Below are positions 44,125-54,642 of a stretch of DNA of 64,000 nt, piece by piece. The position numbers were made by a program, and so were the translations under genes. The notes below the pieces were generated by a model. It saw nothing but the letters and a program-made list of their open reading frames with translations. It was not told the origin of the DNA and searched no databases. Source of the stretch: Aquabacterium commune (GTDB lineage Bacteria; Pseudomonadota; Gammaproteobacteria; Burkholderiales; Burkholderiaceae_C); contig NZ_SNXW01000009.1 of NCBI RefSeq assembly GCF_004362855.1, forward strand, positions 1-64,000, given 5' to 3'. Each line of letters starts with the position of its first letter. The first letter of the stretch is position 1.

Positions 44125-45354
44125 ATGGCCAAGGAATACAAGGATCTGGTAGTAGGACTCGACATCGGCACCGCCAAAGTGATGGCGGTGGTGGCCGAGG
44201 TCCTGCCGGGTGGCGACTTGCGACTCGCCGGCCTCGGTGTCGCTCCTTCGCATGGCCTCAAGCGCGGTGTGGTCGTCAACATCGACGCCACCGTGCAGTC
44301 CATCCAGCAGGCTTTGAAAGAAGCCGAGCTCATGGCCGATTGCAAGATCAGCCGCGTCTGGACGGGCATCACCGGCAGCCACATCCGTGGCCAGAACTCC
44401 ACCGGCATGGTCATCGTGCGGGACAAGGAAGTCGCGCCCCTCGATGTACAGCGCGTGGTCGAGACCGCCAAGGCCATCAACATCCCCAACGACCAGCGCC
44501 TGCTGCTGGTCGAGCCGCAAGAGTTCATCATCGACGGCCACGAGGTCAAAGAGCCCATCGGCATGAGCGGTGGCCGCCTCGAAGTGAAGGTGCACATCGT
44601 CACGGGCGCGCAAAGTGCGGCCGAGAACATCGTCAAGTGCGTGCGCCGCTGTGGCCTGGAAGCCGAGCAGCTGGTGCTGAACCCGAGCGCATCGTCGGCC
44701 GCCGTGCTGACCGAAGACGAGAAGTCGCTCGGCGTGGCCATGGTGGACATCGGCGCCGGTACCACCGACGTGTCCATCTTCACCGATGGCTCGGTGCGCC
44801 ACACCGCCGTCATCCCCATCGCCGGTGACCTCATCACCAGCGACATCGCCATGGCGCTGCGCACGCCCACCAAAGACGCCGAGGACATCAAGGTGGACTT
44901 CGGCGTGGCCAAGCAATTGCTGGCCGATCCGAACGAGCACGTCGAGGTGCCCGGTCTGGGCGACCGCGCGCCGCGCATGCTTTCGCGCCAGGCCCTTGCC
45001 GGCGTGATCGAGCCGCGCGTCGAAGAAATTTTCTCGCTGGTCCACCAGGTGATCCGCGAGTCTGGTTACGAGGAACTGCTGTCGTCCGGCATCGTGCTGA
45101 CCGGTGGCTCGGCGGTGATGCCGGGCATGGTCGAACTCGCCGAAGACATTTTCTTGAAGCCGGTGCGCAAGGGGACGCCCTTGTACTCCGGCGCACTGCA
45201 CGACATGGTGGCGAGCCCCCGCTCGGCCACCGTCATGGGCTTGCTCGAAGAGGCAAGACTCGCGCGCATGCGCGGGATGAAGGCGGCGCAACAGGCAGGG
45301 TCGGTCCAGTCCCTGTTCGGTCGCGTGCGCGATTGGTTCGTGGGCAACTTCTGA
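44125..45354 (+). CDS. ftsA: cell division protein FtsA
   Basis: A 409-residue actin-like ATPase that anchors FtsZ to the membrane. VVGLDIGTAKVMAVVAEV (phosphate 1), VDIGAGTTDVSIFTDGSV (phosphate 2) and LTGGSAVMPGMVELAE (adenosine motif) are clear. The C-terminal amphipathic membrane-targeting helix is SLFGRVRDWFVGNF. It begins 14 bases after ftsQ and is followed by ftsZ after 67 bases. Confidence 0.96.
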   Translation: MAKEYKDLVVGLDIGTAKVMAVVAEVLPGGDLRLAGLGVAPSHGLKRGVVVNIDATVQSIQQALKEAELMADCKISRVWTGITGSHIRGQNSTGMVIVRDKEVAPLDVQRVVETAKAINIPNDQRLLLVEPQEFIIDGHEVKEPIGMSGGRLEVKVHIVTGAQSAAENIVKCVRRCGLEAEQLVLNPSASSAAVLTEDEKSLGVAMVDIGAGTTDVSIFTDGSVRHTAVIPIAGDLITSDIAMALRTPTKDAEDIKVDFGVAKQLLADPNEHVEVPGLGDRAPRMLSRQALAGVIEPRVEEIFSLVHQVIRESGYEELLSSGIVLTGGSAVMPGMVELAEDIFLKPVRKGTPLYSGALHDMVASPRSATVMGLLEEARLARMRGMKAAQQAGSVQSLFGRVRDWFVGNF

Positions 45355-45421
45355 CATCGAAACAGAAGCACCCGCATTGGAAATTCAATTGGCAACTGCT
45401 TGAGACAAAGAGAGGTCTGAC

Positions 45422-46675
45422 ATGGCAATCGAGATGATCGAAAACTTCGACATGGGCACCCAGATCAAGGTGATCGGGGTGGGTGGCGGCGGCGGCAATG
45501 CCGTCGAGCACATGATCGCGCAGGGCGTGCAAGGCGTGCAGTTCATCTGCGCCAACACCGACTCGCAAGCGCTCAACCGCTCCAGCGCCGAGTTCCAGCT
45601 GCAGCTGGGCAACTCGGGCCTGGGCGCAGGTGCCAAGCCCGAAGCCGGCCGTGCGGCCGCCGAAGAAGCCGTGGACCAGATCCGCACCGCGCTGGACGGC
45701 GCCCACATGGTCTTCATCACCGCCGGCATGGGCGGAGGCACGGGCACGGGCGCAGCGCCCGTGATCGCCCGCGTGGCCAAGGAAATGGGCATCCTGACCG
45801 TCGGCGTGGTGACCAAGCCTTTCGAGTTCGAAGGCAACCGCCGCATGAAGCAGGCCGACACCGGCCTCAACGAGCTGGAAGCCAACGTCGATTCGCTGAT
45901 CGTCGTGCTCAACGAGAAGCTGCTGGAAGTGCTGGGCGATGACATCACCCAGGAAGAGGCCTTCAGCAAGGCCAACGACGTGCTGAAGAACGCCGTGGGC
46001 GGCATCTCCGACATCATCCACATCCCCGGTCTGGTGAACGTGGACTTCGAAGACGTCAAGACCGTGATGAGCGAGCCGGGCAAGGCCATGATGGGCACGG
46101 CCACCGCCGGCGGCCCGGACCGCGCCACCAAGGCCGCCGAAGCCGCCGTGGCCTGCCCGCTGCTGGAAGGCATCGACCTGTCTGGCGCGCGCGGCGTGCT
46201 GGTGCTGATCGCGGCTGGCAAGTCCAACTTCAAGCTGAGCGAGTCGCGCAACGCGATGAACACCATCCGCCGTTACGCCGCCGAAGACGCCCACGTCATC
46301 TACGGCACGGCCTACGACGAGAGCCTGGGCGACCAGCTGCGCGTCACCGTCATCGCCACCGGCCTGAGCGGCACCCGCCGCGCGCAAACCCCGATGACCG
46401 TGGTGCACAGCGCCCCGGCCACGCAGGTGTTTGCCCGCACCGGCACCGACAACATCCCCGTGCTGACCCAGCCTGTGGGCCACATGGCCGCACATGGCGG
46501 TGCTGCCGGCGGTTCGTCGATCGGCATGGGCCACGCCAGCGATTTCAGCGGCATGAACACGCCCAGCGTGTGGCGTTCGGGCCGCACCCAGGCCGCTGCC
46601 AAGGTCGATGCCCTGGCCAGCAATGGCATGGACGAAATCGAGATCCCGGCCTTCCTGCGCAAGCAAGCCGACTGA
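45422..46675 (+). CDS. ftsZ: cell division protein FtsZ
   Basis: A 417-residue tubulin-like GTPase forming the Z-ring. GVGGGGGNAVEHMI near residue 20, the tubulin signature GGGTGTG (104-110) and NVDFEDVKTVM (T7 loop region) are intact. A variable linker (about 320-400) leads to the conserved C-terminal peptide DEIEIPAFLRKQAD, which binds FtsA and ZipA. GAGAGG lies 9 bases upstream of the ATG. Last gene of the dcw cluster; a terminator follows and lpxC, often next, is absent. Confidence 0.97.
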   Translation: MAIEMIENFDMGTQIKVIGVGGGGGNAVEHMIAQGVQGVQFICANTDSQALNRSSAEFQLQLGNSGLGAGAKPEAGRAAAEEAVDQIRTALDGAHMVFITAGMGGGTGTGAAPVIARVAKEMGILTVGVVTKPFEFEGNRRMKQADTGLNELEANVDSLIVVLNEKLLEVLGDDITQEEAFSKANDVLKNAVGGISDIIHIPGLVNVDFEDVKTVMSEPGKAMMGTATAGGPDRATKAAEAAVACPLLEGIDLSGARGVLVLIAAGKSNFKLSESRNAMNTIRRYAAEDAHVIYGTAYDESLGDQLRVTVIATGLSGTRRAQTPMTVVHSAPATQVFARTGTDNIPVLTQPVGHMAAHGGAAGGSSIGMGHASDFSGMNTPSVWRSGRTQAAAKVDALASNGMDEIEIPAFLRKQAD

Positions 46676-46716
46676 GGCTCGTTCCCGTTCTCTCTTTCGA
46701 TCTCTCTGTCTGATTT

Positions 46717-46748
46717 CCCTCTGTCCCGCCCGGGGCAGAGGGTTTTTT
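46717..46748 (+). terminator. Rho-independent terminator after ftsZ
   Basis: CCCTCTG (46717-46723) pairs with CAGAGGG (46736-46742), extended by CCC/GGG pairing inside, and is followed by six T residues (46743-46748). It lies 42 bases after the ftsZ stop and closes the dcw transcript. Confidence 0.9.
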
Positions 46749-46760
46749 GCATGCCGACGC

Positions 46761-48320
46761 TCAGGCCATGGTCTTGAAGGCCGACACCGCCTGCGCCAGT
46801 TGTTGTGCCTGCTGCCTCAAGCTCTCTGCGGCGGCCGAAGTTTCTTCCACCAGTGCGGCGTTCTGCTGCGTGGTTTGATCCAGGTTGTTCACGGCCGAGT
46901 TGATCTGGCCCACGCCCTGGCTTTGCTCGGTGCTCGATGAGCTGATCTCGGCGATCAGGTCGTTGACCTTGCGCACCTGCAGCACCACATCGTCGATGGT
47001 CTGACCGGCCTGGTTGACCTGGTTGGTGCCCATCTCCACCTTCTCCACGCTGTCGGTGATCAGGCCCTTGATCTCGCGGGCGGCATTGGCGCTGCGCTGT
47101 GCGAGCGAACGCACCTCGCTGGCCACCACGGCGAAGCCGCGGCCTTGCTCGCCAGCACGGGCGGCTTCCACGGCGGCATTCAGCGCCAGGATGTTGGTCT
47201 GGAAGGCGATGCCATCGATCACGCCGATGATGTCGGCGATGCGGCGGCTGGAGTCCTGGATGGCCGACATGGTGGCCACGACATGGCCCACGTCCTGGCC
47301 GCCTTGCGTGGCCACCTGGGTGGCTTGCAACGCCAGCTGGTTGGCCTGGCGGGCGTTGTCGGAGTTGCCGCGCACGGTGTCGTCCATTTGTTGCATGGAG
47401 GCGGCCGTCTCTTGCAGGCTGGCGGCCTGGTGTTCGGTGCGGGCCGACAGGTCGGCGTTGCCCTGGGCGATCTGCGCCGAGGCGGTGGCGATGGATTCGG
47501 TGCCACTGCGGATGCGCCCGATCAGGGACGACAGGTTGCGGCTCATGGTGTTGAGCGTTTCGCCCAAGGCGCTGAGTTCGTCCTTGCCAGACACCTGCAG
47601 CTGCCGGCTGAGGTCGCCTTCGGCCACGGCCTGGCTCAGGCGCACGGCGTCGTTCAGCGGCTGGGTGATGGAGCGGGTGATCAGCAGCGCCATGGTGGCG
47701 CAAACCAGCATGCCTGCGATCAGCACGCCCGCGGTCGTCCACTGGGCCTGGCGGTAAGCGGCATGGGCCGAGTTCACCGCTTGGCGAGCGCCTTCGGCGT
47801 TCAGCTTGGTGTCCTTCTCCAGGGTGGCGGCCAGCGCCAGGTAGGTTTTGCTGGACGCACCGTTGAGCAACTGGCGGGCTTCTGCCAAGCCCTCGTCACC
47901 TCGGTTGGACTGGACCAGCACCGGGTCCACGGTGGCGTGGTAAGCGTCCAGCTGGGTGCGGATGTCCTGGAACAGGGCGCGCTCTTCGGGCGAACTGATC
48001 ATGGGCTCGTACTCGCTGAGCAGGGTGGGCAGCGTTTGGGTGCGGATGTCATCGATCCGCTTGAGCTGCGTGGCCTTGGCCGCTGCATCGGTTTCCAGGA
48101 TGTGGCGCATCAGCGCGCGGCGCTCGGTGTTGACCGTGGCGTCGATGCGCGACAGCACTTGCACGCTGGGCAGCCAGTTGCCGCTGACGTCGTCGGCGCT
48201 GTCACCCATGCGGGACATGCTCAGCAAGCCGGCGCCGCCGGTCAGCAGCACCAACAGGCAGGCCATCAGGAAAGCAGCCGCCAGGCGGCCGCCGATGCTC
48301 AGTTGTCTCAATGCGTTCAT
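46761..48320 (-). CDS. methyl-accepting chemotaxis protein
   Basis: A 519-residue transmembrane chemoreceptor of the Tsr type. TM1 lies at about 10-33, a four-helix-bundle periplasmic ligand domain (about 35-188) follows, TM2 at about 190-212, a HAMP domain, and a cytoplasmic signalling hairpin with the conserved tip IDGIAFQTNILALNAAVEAARAGEQGRG. It ends AVSAFKTMA without the CheR/CheB-tethering pentapeptide found in E. coli Tsr. No che genes are nearby. The start at 48320 matches the family; the longer in-frame extension upstream contains no conserved sequence. Ligand unknown. Confidence 0.9.
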   Translation of the reverse strand: MNALRQLSIGGRLAAAFLMACLLVLLTGGAGLLSMSRMGDSADDVSGNWLPSVQVLSRIDATVNTERRALMRHILETDAAAKATQLKRIDDIRTQTLPTLLSEYEPMISSPEERALFQDIRTQLDAYHATVDPVLVQSNRGDEGLAEARQLLNGASSKTYLALAATLEKDTKLNAEGARQAVNSAHAAYRQAQWTTAGVLIAGMLVCATMALLITRSITQPLNDAVRLSQAVAEGDLSRQLQVSGKDELSALGETLNTMSRNLSSLIGRIRSGTESIATASAQIAQGNADLSARTEHQAASLQETAASMQQMDDTVRGNSDNARQANQLALQATQVATQGGQDVGHVVATMSAIQDSSRRIADIIGVIDGIAFQTNILALNAAVEAARAGEQGRGFAVVASEVRSLAQRSANAAREIKGLITDSVEKVEMGTNQVNQAGQTIDDVVLQVRKVNDLIAEISSSSTEQSQGVGQINSAVNNLDQTTQQNAALVEETSAAAESLRQQAQQLAQAVSAFKTMA

Positions 48321-48359
48321 GTCAGTGCCCCGGGAATCTTTGGTCCATTCACGTTGGCC

Positions 48360-48367
48360 TATCGGCA
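48360..48367 (-). promoter_or_regulatory. possible sigma-28 -10 element upstream of the chemoreceptor gene
   Basis: On the minus strand, 39 bases before the start codon, the sequence GCCGATAG nearly matches the flagellar sigma-28 -10 element GCCGATAA. No TAAA-type -35 is visible at the right distance, so support is weak. It would fit the chemotaxis role. Confidence 0.25.
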
Positions 48368-48462
48368 CGTCGGGCAAAGGCATGAGGCCGAGGCGGCACC
48401 TTGACTCGGCTTTGTTGCAGATTTTGCAGAATTTGGGCGCCTGGGCGTGCACCCTGCCCACT

Positions 48463-49692
48463 TCAGCGCGTGCTGAGATGCTGCGTCAGGGCGTGCAGCC
48501 GGGCTTGCGCGATGCGCTGGCCGATGGCGGGACCTGTCAATCCAAGTGCGAGGGCTTGCGCAGACACGGCGGCGGTGTCCACGGCCAGCACGCAGTCCAG
48601 GGCCTGCCGCAGGCGCGGGCCCGGGGCGTAGGGCGTGTCCTCCAAACCCAGGCGACCGCGGGCGTCGCACTCGCAGGCCAGCAGCACCTCGTGGAAGCGC
48701 TGGGGTTTGCGGATGGCGTCACAGCGTTCCAGGAGGCGGAAAACTGCCTCGGCGCCGAATTCGCTGCTGCGGTGGAGGTTGCCGTGCTCGCGCGCGACCA
48801 CATCGGCCAGCTCGCGGCAGTCGGTGGGCACGCGCAGGCGCTGGCCCACGGCCTTGAGCAGCTGGGCGCTGCGACCTTCGTGGCCGATGTGGCGGGGCAG
48901 CACGTCGGGCGGGGTCGTGCCTTTGCCGAGGTCGTGGCCCAGGCAGGCGTAACGCACGGCCAGGGAGCCTTGCAGGCGGGCGCTCATGTCGAGCACCATC
49001 ATCAGGTGCACGCCGGTGTCCACCTCCGGGTGGTAGTCGGCGCGCTGCGGCACGCCCCACAGGCGATCGACCTCGGGCAGCAGGCGGGCCAGGGCGCCGC
49101 AGTCGCGCAGCACCTCGAACATGCGCGAGGGGCGGTCTTCCATCAGGCCGCGGGCCAGCTCCTGCCAGACGCGCTCGGCCACGAGGTGGTCCACCTCGCC
49201 GGCAGTCACCATCTCGCGCATGAGCCGTGCCGTTTCGGGCGCCACGCTGAAATCGTGGAAGCGGGCGGCGAAGCGCGCCAGGCGCAGGATGCGCACCGGG
49301 TCCTCGGCGAAGGCGGGCGAAACATGGCGCAGCACCCGCGCGGCCAGGTCGCGCTGGCCGCCCCAGGGGTCGATGACGGTGCCATCGGCATCCTCGGCCA
49401 TGGCGTTGACGGTGAGGTCGCGGCGCGCGAGGTCGTCTTCCAGGGTGACGTCTGGCGCCGCGTGGACGGTGAAGCCGTGGTAGCCGTGGCCGCTTTTGCG
49501 TTCGGTGCGGGCCAGGGCGTGTTCTTCGCCGGTGTCGGGGTGCAGGAACACGGGGAAGTCTTTGCCGACGGGGCGAAAGCCCGCGTCCAGCATGGCTTGC
49601 GGCGTGGCGCCCACGACGACCCAGTCTCGGTCACCCACGCTGCGGCCGAGCAGGCGGTCCCGCACGGCACCGCCCACCAGGTAGGTTTTCAT
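48463..49692 (-). CDS. cca: multifunctional CCA tRNA nucleotidyltransferase
   Basis: A 409-residue enzyme that adds or repairs the 3' CCA of tRNAs. The nucleotidyltransferase domain has [16 protein letters not shown] and [12 protein letters not shown], with [15 protein letters not shown] and the [16 protein letters not shown] neck. A C-terminal HD domain (CLGHDLGKG, near residue 255-265) gives the bacterial-type phosphatase/phosphodiesterase activity. The ATG at 49692 overlaps the rsmA stop as ATGA. Confidence 0.95.
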   Translation of the reverse strand: MKTYLVGGAVRDRLLGRSVGDRDWVVVGATPQAMLDAGFRPVGKDFPVFLHPDTGEEHALARTERKSGHGYHGFTVHAAPDVTLEDDLARRDLTVNAMAEDADGTVIDPWGGQRDLAARVLRHVSPAFAEDPVRILRLARFAARFHDFSVAPETARLMREMVTAGEVDHLVAERVWQELARGLMEDRPSRMFEVLRDCGALARLLPEVDRLWGVPQRADYHPEVDTGVHLMMVLDMSARLQGSLAVRYACLGHDLGKGTTPPDVLPRHIGHEGRSAQLLKAVGQRLRVPTDCRELADVVAREHGNLHRSSEFGAEAVFRLLERCDAIRKPQRFHEVLLACECDARGRLGLEDTPYAPGPRLRQALDCVLAVDTAAVSAQALALGLTGPAIGQRIAQARLHALTQHLSTR

Positions 49693-50549
49693 GCCGGTTT
49701 TCTGACCTGTGCGGCCAGGGCCAGGTACTCCGCCACGGGCACTTCTTCGGCGCGGCGCTGCAGGTCGAAGTCGGTGGTGATGCCTTGTTGGGTGATCCAG
49801 GCGCCCAGGGTGTGGCGCAGGATTTTGCGGCGCTGCGAGAAGGCCACGGCCACCATCGCTTCCAGCACCTTGGGGTCCACGTCGGGCACCTCGGCCAGCG
49901 GCGTCATGCGCACCACGGCGGAGTTCACCTTGGGCGGCGGGTCGAAGGAGCCCGGTGGCACATCGACCACGCATTCCATGTCGTAGCGCCACTGCAGCAT
50001 CACGCTCAGGCGGCTGTAGTCCTTGTGGCCGGGCGTGGCCACCATGCGGTCCACCACCTCTTTTTGCAGCATGAAGTGCTGGTCCACGACCACGTCGGCG
50101 CAGGGCAGCAGGTGGAAGAGGATGGGGCTGGAGATGTTGTAGGGCAGGTTGCCGATCATGCGCAGCTTGACGCCGCGCTCGCGCGCGAGCTGGGCGAAGT
50201 CCACCTTCAGCACGTCGGACTCGATCACGTCGAGCTCCGGGCGCAGGCGCAGGCGCGCGGCGAGGTCGCGGTCCAGTTCGACCACGGTCAGCTTCTCGCA
50301 GCGCTCGACCACCGGGTCGGTCAGTGCACCCAGGCCGGGGCCGATCTCCACCAGTGCTTCGCCCGGCTTGGGCGCGATGGCGCGGACGATCTCGGCGATC
50401 ACGCCCTGGTCCACCAGGAAGTTCTGGCCGAAACGCTTGCGCGCGATGTGACCGCCGCCGCCAGCGACCGCGCGCGGGCGACCCTGGCCGCTGTGGCTGC
50501 TGGTGTGGCCGCCGTGGCCGGGGCGCTTGCCGCCGCGCTCAGGGCGCAT
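49689..50549 (-). CDS. rsmA: 16S rRNA dimethyladenosine transferase
   Basis: A 286-residue SAM methyltransferase that dimethylates A1518 and A1519 of 16S r[28 protein letters not shown] (SAM site), [13 protein letters not shown] (catalytic NLPY) and [12 protein letters not shown] are diagnostic. A 35-residue Gly/Arg/His-rich N-terminal segment precedes the domain. The start at 50549 lies 11 bases inside surA; the earlier in-frame extension belongs to the surA reading region. Confidence 0.95.
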   Translation of the reverse strand: MRPERGGKRPGHGGHTSSHSGQGRPRAVAGGGGHIARKRFGQNFLVDQGVIAEIVRAIAPKPGEALVEIGPGLGALTDPVVERCEKLTVVELDRDLAARLRLRPELDVIESDVLKVDFAQLARERGVKLRMIGNLPYNISSPILFHLLPCADVVVDQHFMLQKEVVDRMVATPGHKDYSRLSVMLQWRYDMECVVDVPPGSFDPPPKVNSAVVRMTPLAEVPDVDPKVLEAMVAVAFSQRRKILRHTLGAWITQQGITTDFDLQRRAEEVPVAEYLALAAQVRKPA

Positions 50550-51975
50550 CGCGCATTTCCACGTAGGCCGCGGCGCGCAGCTCGCGGGCCCACTCTTCGT
50601 ACGTGGCTTCGAACTTGCGCTCACGCAGCACGCTGCGGGCGGCTTCGCGACGCTGGGCATCACTCAACTGGGCTTCGCGGCGCTCGATGAGCTGGATGAG
50701 GTGCACGCCAAACCGGCTGACCACGGGCTCGGAGATCTGGCCCGGCTGCAAGGACAGCAGCGCCTTTTCGAACTCGGGCACGAACTGGCCGGGCGAGGCC
50801 CAACCCAGCTCGCCGCCCTTGGCGCCGCTGCCGTCTTCCGAGTGCTGGCGCGCCATCTGTGCGAAGCTGGTCTGGCCGTCCACGATCTGTTTGCGGATCT
50901 CGTTCAGGCGGTTGACCAGGGTGGCGGTGTCCCCCTGGGGCGTGCTGCGCAGCAGGATGTGCCGGGCGCGTTGCTGCGTGTAGGTGGCCTGTGCGCTGCT
51001 TTCGCGCTCCAGCAGCTTGACGATGTGGAAGCCCGCGTTGGAGCGCACCACCGGCGCCACCTGCCCGACCTTCAGGCCCTGGGCGGCGTTGACGAAGAGC
51101 TCCGGCAGCCGGCTGAGCTCGCGCATGCCGAAGGCGCCACCGTCGTTGCGGGTGTTGCTGTCGTCGGAGTGTTGCTTGACCAGCTGCGCGAAATTCTCGC
51201 CAGCAGCCACGCGGCGTTGCAGGTCTTCGGCCTTGGCCTGCAGCTGAGCCACTTGCGCGGGCGTGGCGCGCTCGGGCACACCGATCAGGATGTGCGCCAG
51301 GTTCAGGGCCGTTTCGGTCTGGGCGGCCGGGTCGGTGGCCAGGAAGTTCGTGACCTCTTCTTCGCTGAGCGCGATGCGCGCCGTCACCTCGCGTTCGCGC
51401 AGCCGCTGCAGCAGGAGCTGCTCGCGCAGGCTGCTGCGGTAGCGGTCGTAGTCCAGACCGTCCACGGCCATGCGCTGGCGCAGCTCGCTGAGGGTGAGCT
51501 GGTTCTGTGCAGCGACGTTCTCGATGGCCTGGTCCAGCTCCGAATCACCCACATTCAAGCCAATGACGCGGGCGTGGGAAATCTGCACCTTCTCGTCGAT
51601 GAGGGCGTCCAGCACCTGGCGGCGCAGTTCCTCAAAGGGGGGCAGGCGGGTGCCTGGCGCGCTGGCGTCCTGGATGCGGCTGACACGCTTGTCCACCTCC
51701 GTGTGCGTGATCAGCTCCTGGTTGACCACCGCGACGATGTAGTCGGACGTGGTCTGGACGCCGGCGATCTTGAGTTCCTTGCTCAGGGCGCGGTCACCGG
51801 GGATGCGTGGCGTCAGCGAGGGGCCGTCGTTGCGGCGCAGCTGGGCCGATGCCGGCGTGGCCACCACGACCACCGCGGCCGCGGCCAGGCACAAAGCCAC
51901 GGCGCGCGACAAGGTCCTGAAGGCACGAACATCTGCAAAGGGGGCGCTGGACATCAGGGGTGCTCGCTCATTCAT
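50539..51975 (-). CDS. surA: periplasmic chaperone/peptidyl-prolyl isomerase SurA
   Basis: A 478-residue periplasmic chaperone for outer-membrane proteins including LptD. The signal peptide ends near ATPASA/Q (residue 44), followed by SurA_N helices (about 78-210) and two parvulin domains (about 225-323 and 336-440). Both parvulin domains contain the ARHILL/AHILIG strand and the [10 protein letters not shown] or [10 protein letters not shown] ends. The ATG at 51975 overlaps the lptD stop (GAATGA); an ATG at 51954 is possible. The order lptD-surA-rsmA is classical. Confidence 0.94.
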   Translation of the reverse strand: MNERAPLMSSAPFADVRAFRTLSRAVALCLAAAAVVVVATPASAQLRRNDGPSLTPRIPGDRALSKELKIAGVQTTSDYIVAVVNQELITHTEVDKRVSRIQDASAPGTRLPPFEELRRQVLDALIDEKVQISHARVIGLNVGDSELDQAIENVAAQNQLTLSELRQRMAVDGLDYDRYRSSLREQLLLQRLREREVTARIALSEEEVTNFLATDPAAQTETALNLAHILIGVPERATPAQVAQLQAKAEDLQRRVAAGENFAQLVKQHSDDSNTRNDGGAFGMRELSRLPELFVNAAQGLKVGQVAPVVRSNAGFHIVKLLERESSAQATYTQQRARHILLRSTPQGDTATLVNRLNEIRKQIVDGQTSFAQMARQHSEDGSGAKGGELGWASPGQFVPEFEKALLSLQPGQISEPVVSRFGVHLIQLIERREAQLSDAQRREAARSVLRERKFEATYEEWARELRAAAYVEMRDAP

Positions 51976-54598
51976 CGCTGTAGGGGGTGGTGTTGCCGGG
52001 CTGGGCCAGGGGCTTGCCCTCGTCGCGCAGCAGGCGGTAGCCAGGCACATTCTGCTTGAGGACGCGCAGCGGGTTGGCGCCCAGGGCGAGCTGGGACAGG
52101 CCCAGCAGCTCCAGCTGGAACATCACGCGGGTGTTGGCCTTGCTGGTGCCGAGTGCGACGCGTTCGGTGACGACGCGGCCGATCCAGCAACCGGCGTCGT
52201 ATTCCACGCCCACCAGGGAGTTGATGATGCGCTGGTCGCGCATGCTGTGCGTGATGCGGCCCACGGTGTACCAAGTGCCGCCACAAGCGCCTCCGGCCGA
52301 GGGGCGGCGCGGGTTGAGGTCGAGCAGGTCAGGGGAAGTGGCCTGGGTCATCACCTGCTGCAGCGGCGGTGTGTGCCCGGCAAAAGGCCATTGCCAGCCA
52401 ATTTCGACCTGCTCCGACGCGGTGCGCCGGTAGCGGTAGGTGGCGCTGACGGTGCGCCAGTTGCCCGGGTAGTAGCGCACCGTCATGGCGCCTTGCTCGG
52501 TCTGGCGGTTCTGAGCGCTGTACTGCACGGTGCTGTCCACCGACCAGTTCGGGATCACCGAGGTCGAGGCCTGCAGCAGCAGGTCGGACAGGCGCTGCGT
52601 CACGGGTTTGCTGTCCAGCGGGTTGATGCGCTGGTCGGCCAGCAGCACCTTCTGCGCGATGCCCAGGCGCAGGGCCTCCGCACCCGTCTTGCTGTCCAGC
52701 AGGCGGGACTGCACGCCCACCGTCACCTGGTTGGCGTCCGAGATGCGGTCGCCGCCGGTGTAGGCGTTGTCGGTGTAGATGGCGTACTGGTTGAAGTCGC
52801 GCGGTGCGCTGTCGAACAGCGGCAGGTCGTTCTGGCGGTGGTAGGGCGTATAGACGTAGAGCACGCGCGGCTCCAGCGTCTGGATCAGGTCGCGGCCGAA
52901 CAAGCTGGTGGCGCGCTCCATGGAGAAACCGCTGTCCAGGCTGAAGGTCGGCGTGACGATCGTGGCGCTGCGGCGGTTGCCATCGGCGACTTTGTCGAGG
53001 TCGTAGCTGACGCCGCGCAGCGTGGCCCGCGGCAGCACGTTGATGCCGCCCAGCGTGAAGGGCCGCTCGACGATGGCGTTGGCGTTGACGCGGTTGCCCA
53101 CGACCTGGGTCGGGTCCGCGTTGCCGAAGCGGTTGAACTCGCCTTGCAGGCCGAAGACGACACCGCTGTCGCTCACACTGCGGCTGCGAAAGCCCATCTG
53201 CGGCTCGCGGCGGTAGGGCGTGCTGATGTTGCTTTGTGTCGGGTCGGAGGGCGGCGCGAGGTCGCGCAGCGTCTGCCAGGACTGCACGCTGCCGTAGAAG
53301 GTGGTCTGGCTGTTGCCCAGGCCCCAGTAGCGCTGGTTGAGGGTGGTCTCGACGTTGGCGTGGCTGTCGTACAGGCGCGGCGTGGTCGAGAACTGGATGT
53401 GGGAGAAGTCCTTCCAGAAATTGTCGTCCGAGGCGCGCAGCAGCTTGATGTCGTAGGTGGTCTGGGCGAGGGCGTCCGTCTTGCCCAGGCTGCCCTTGTG
53501 GACGAAGTCGATCAGGCCGCGCGTGCTGCCGCGCAGCTTGTCGTCCGGCAGGCCGAACACGCGCAGCTTGCCGGTGTCCTGCGCCTCCATGTAGCGGAAC
53601 TCGATGTCGGCGCCAGCGCCACGGCGGGCCGACACGGTGGGCGCGATGGTGGCGTCGCGGTTCGGCGCGATGTTCCAGTAGTACGGCGCGGACAACTCGA
53701 AGCCGCTGGCGCTGTCGAAATAGAAGCTGGGTGGCAGGAAGCCCGATTTGCGCTGGTTGTCCAGCGGGAAGGTCAGCGACGGCGCGGCCAGCAGGGGCAC
53801 GCCCATGAAGCGGATCACCGCGTTCTTGGCCTCGCCTTCGCTCTTGTCGAAGTCCAGGTCCACCTGGCTGGTCTGCAGCTCCCAGTCGGGGCGGCCGGGT
53901 GTGCCATCGGGTTCGTCGTCCGGTGTGCAACTGGAGTAGCGCGTGCTGTGGGCGCGCAGGCGGTTTTCGCCCAGGAATTCCACCAGCTCGGCCTGGCCGC
54001 CGGCTTGCGTGCGGGCGAACCAGAAGTGCGGGCGGATGAAGTTGCCTTCCAGTGTGTCCAGCCTGAGCGTCAGCTCCGGGCCGGTGAACAGGTTGCCGTT
54101 GCTGGAGATGCGCACGTTGCCGCGCGCCCGCGCCGTGTTGTCGGCCTGGGTGTGGACGAGGTCGTCGGCGCGCACGCGCATCTCGCCCTGGCGCAGGCGC
54201 ACCGAGCCGCTGGCGTGGGTGCGCTCGCCGGAGGTGCCGTCCATCGAGTCGGCCTCGAAGAACAAGGGCAGCTTGCCGTCGCGCCGGTTCATGCGCGGCG
54301 CGGGCAGCGAAAAGCTCATGCGCGAGGCGGGTGTAGAAGGCGCGCTGGCCGCAGCGGCGGCGCTGGCTGCTGTGGGGGGCGTGCCTGCTTCGGCCAGTGC
54401 CTGCGCATCGGCGTGGTGCCAACCGGCTTGGGCCACAGCCCAGGCGCAGGCCAGGGCGACCGGTGTCCACCCAGATGCCAGCGGGGCCGACAGGCGCGAG
54501 CGCACCCTGGCACCTGCCTGGCGGGCGCGGGCAAGGTGGGCGGAGGGCTGCACCCGGGCGGGCGAGGTCTGGCGAGGTCGGTTCAAGGGTGGGGTCAC
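51968..54598 (-). CDS. lptD: LPS-assembly protein LptD
   Basis: An 876-residue outer-membrane translocon that inserts lipopolysaccharide into the outer leaflet with LptE. The signal sequence lies late, at about 42-66, after a basic Ala/Arg-rich leader. The LptA-like jellyroll (about 110-230) has FFEADSMDG and VRLRQGEMRVRADDLV; a large barrel follows. Candidate disulfide cysteines are Cys224, Cys772 and Cys804, fewer than the four of E. coli. The start is GTG at 54598; no upstream in-frame ATG is present. The 30-residue leader before the signal sequence is unusual, so the true start could be an internal codon. Confidence 0.92.
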   Translation of the reverse strand: MTPPLNRPRQTSPARVQPSAHLARARQAGARVRSRLSAPLASGWTPVALACAWAVAQAGWHHADAQALAEAGTPPTAASAAAAASAPSTPASRMSFSLPAPRMNRRDGKLPLFFEADSMDGTSGERTHASGSVRLRQGEMRVRADDLVHTQADNTARARGNVRISSNGNLFTGPELTLRLDTLEGNFIRPHFWFARTQAGGQAELVEFLGENRLRAHSTRYSSCTPDDEPDGTPGRPDWELQTSQVDLDFDKSEGEAKNAVIRFMGVPLLAAPSLTFPLDNQRKSGFLPPSFYFDSASGFELSAPYYWNIAPNRDATIAPTVSARRGAGADIEFRYMEAQDTGKLRVFGLPDDKLRGSTRGLIDFVHKGSLGKTDALAQTTYDIKLLRASDDNFWKDFSHIQFSTTPRLYDSHANVETTLNQRYWGLGNSQTTFYGSVQSWQTLRDLAPPSDPTQSNISTPYRREPQMGFRSRSVSDSGVVFGLQGEFNRFGNADPTQVVGNRVNANAIVERPFTLGGINVLPRATLRGVSYDLDKVADGNRRSATIVTPTFSLDSGFSMERATSLFGRDLIQTLEPRVLYVYTPYHRQNDLPLFDSAPRDFNQYAIYTDNAYTGGDRISDANQVTVGVQSRLLDSKTGAEALRLGIAQKVLLADQRINPLDSKPVTQRLSDLLLQASTSVIPNWSVDSTVQYSAQNRQTEQGAMTVRYYPGNWRTVSATYRYRRTASEQVEIGWQWPFAGHTPPLQQVMTQATSPDLLDLNPRRPSAGGACGGTWYTVGRITHSMRDQRIINSLVGVEYDAGCWIGRVVTERVALGTSKANTRVMFQLELLGLSQLALGANPLRVLKQNVPGYRLLRDEGKPLAQPGNTTPYSDE

Positions 54599-54642
54599 GG
54601 GTGGCGCGTCGCAGGGGGCTGCAGCAGGGGCTTCCCGTCAGG

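Noticed and set aside
46717-46748. The ftsZ terminator as a bidirectional terminator also serving the chemoreceptor gene.
   Set aside because: On the minus strand the hairpin is followed by AAAT, not a T-run, so only the plus-strand direction is supported.
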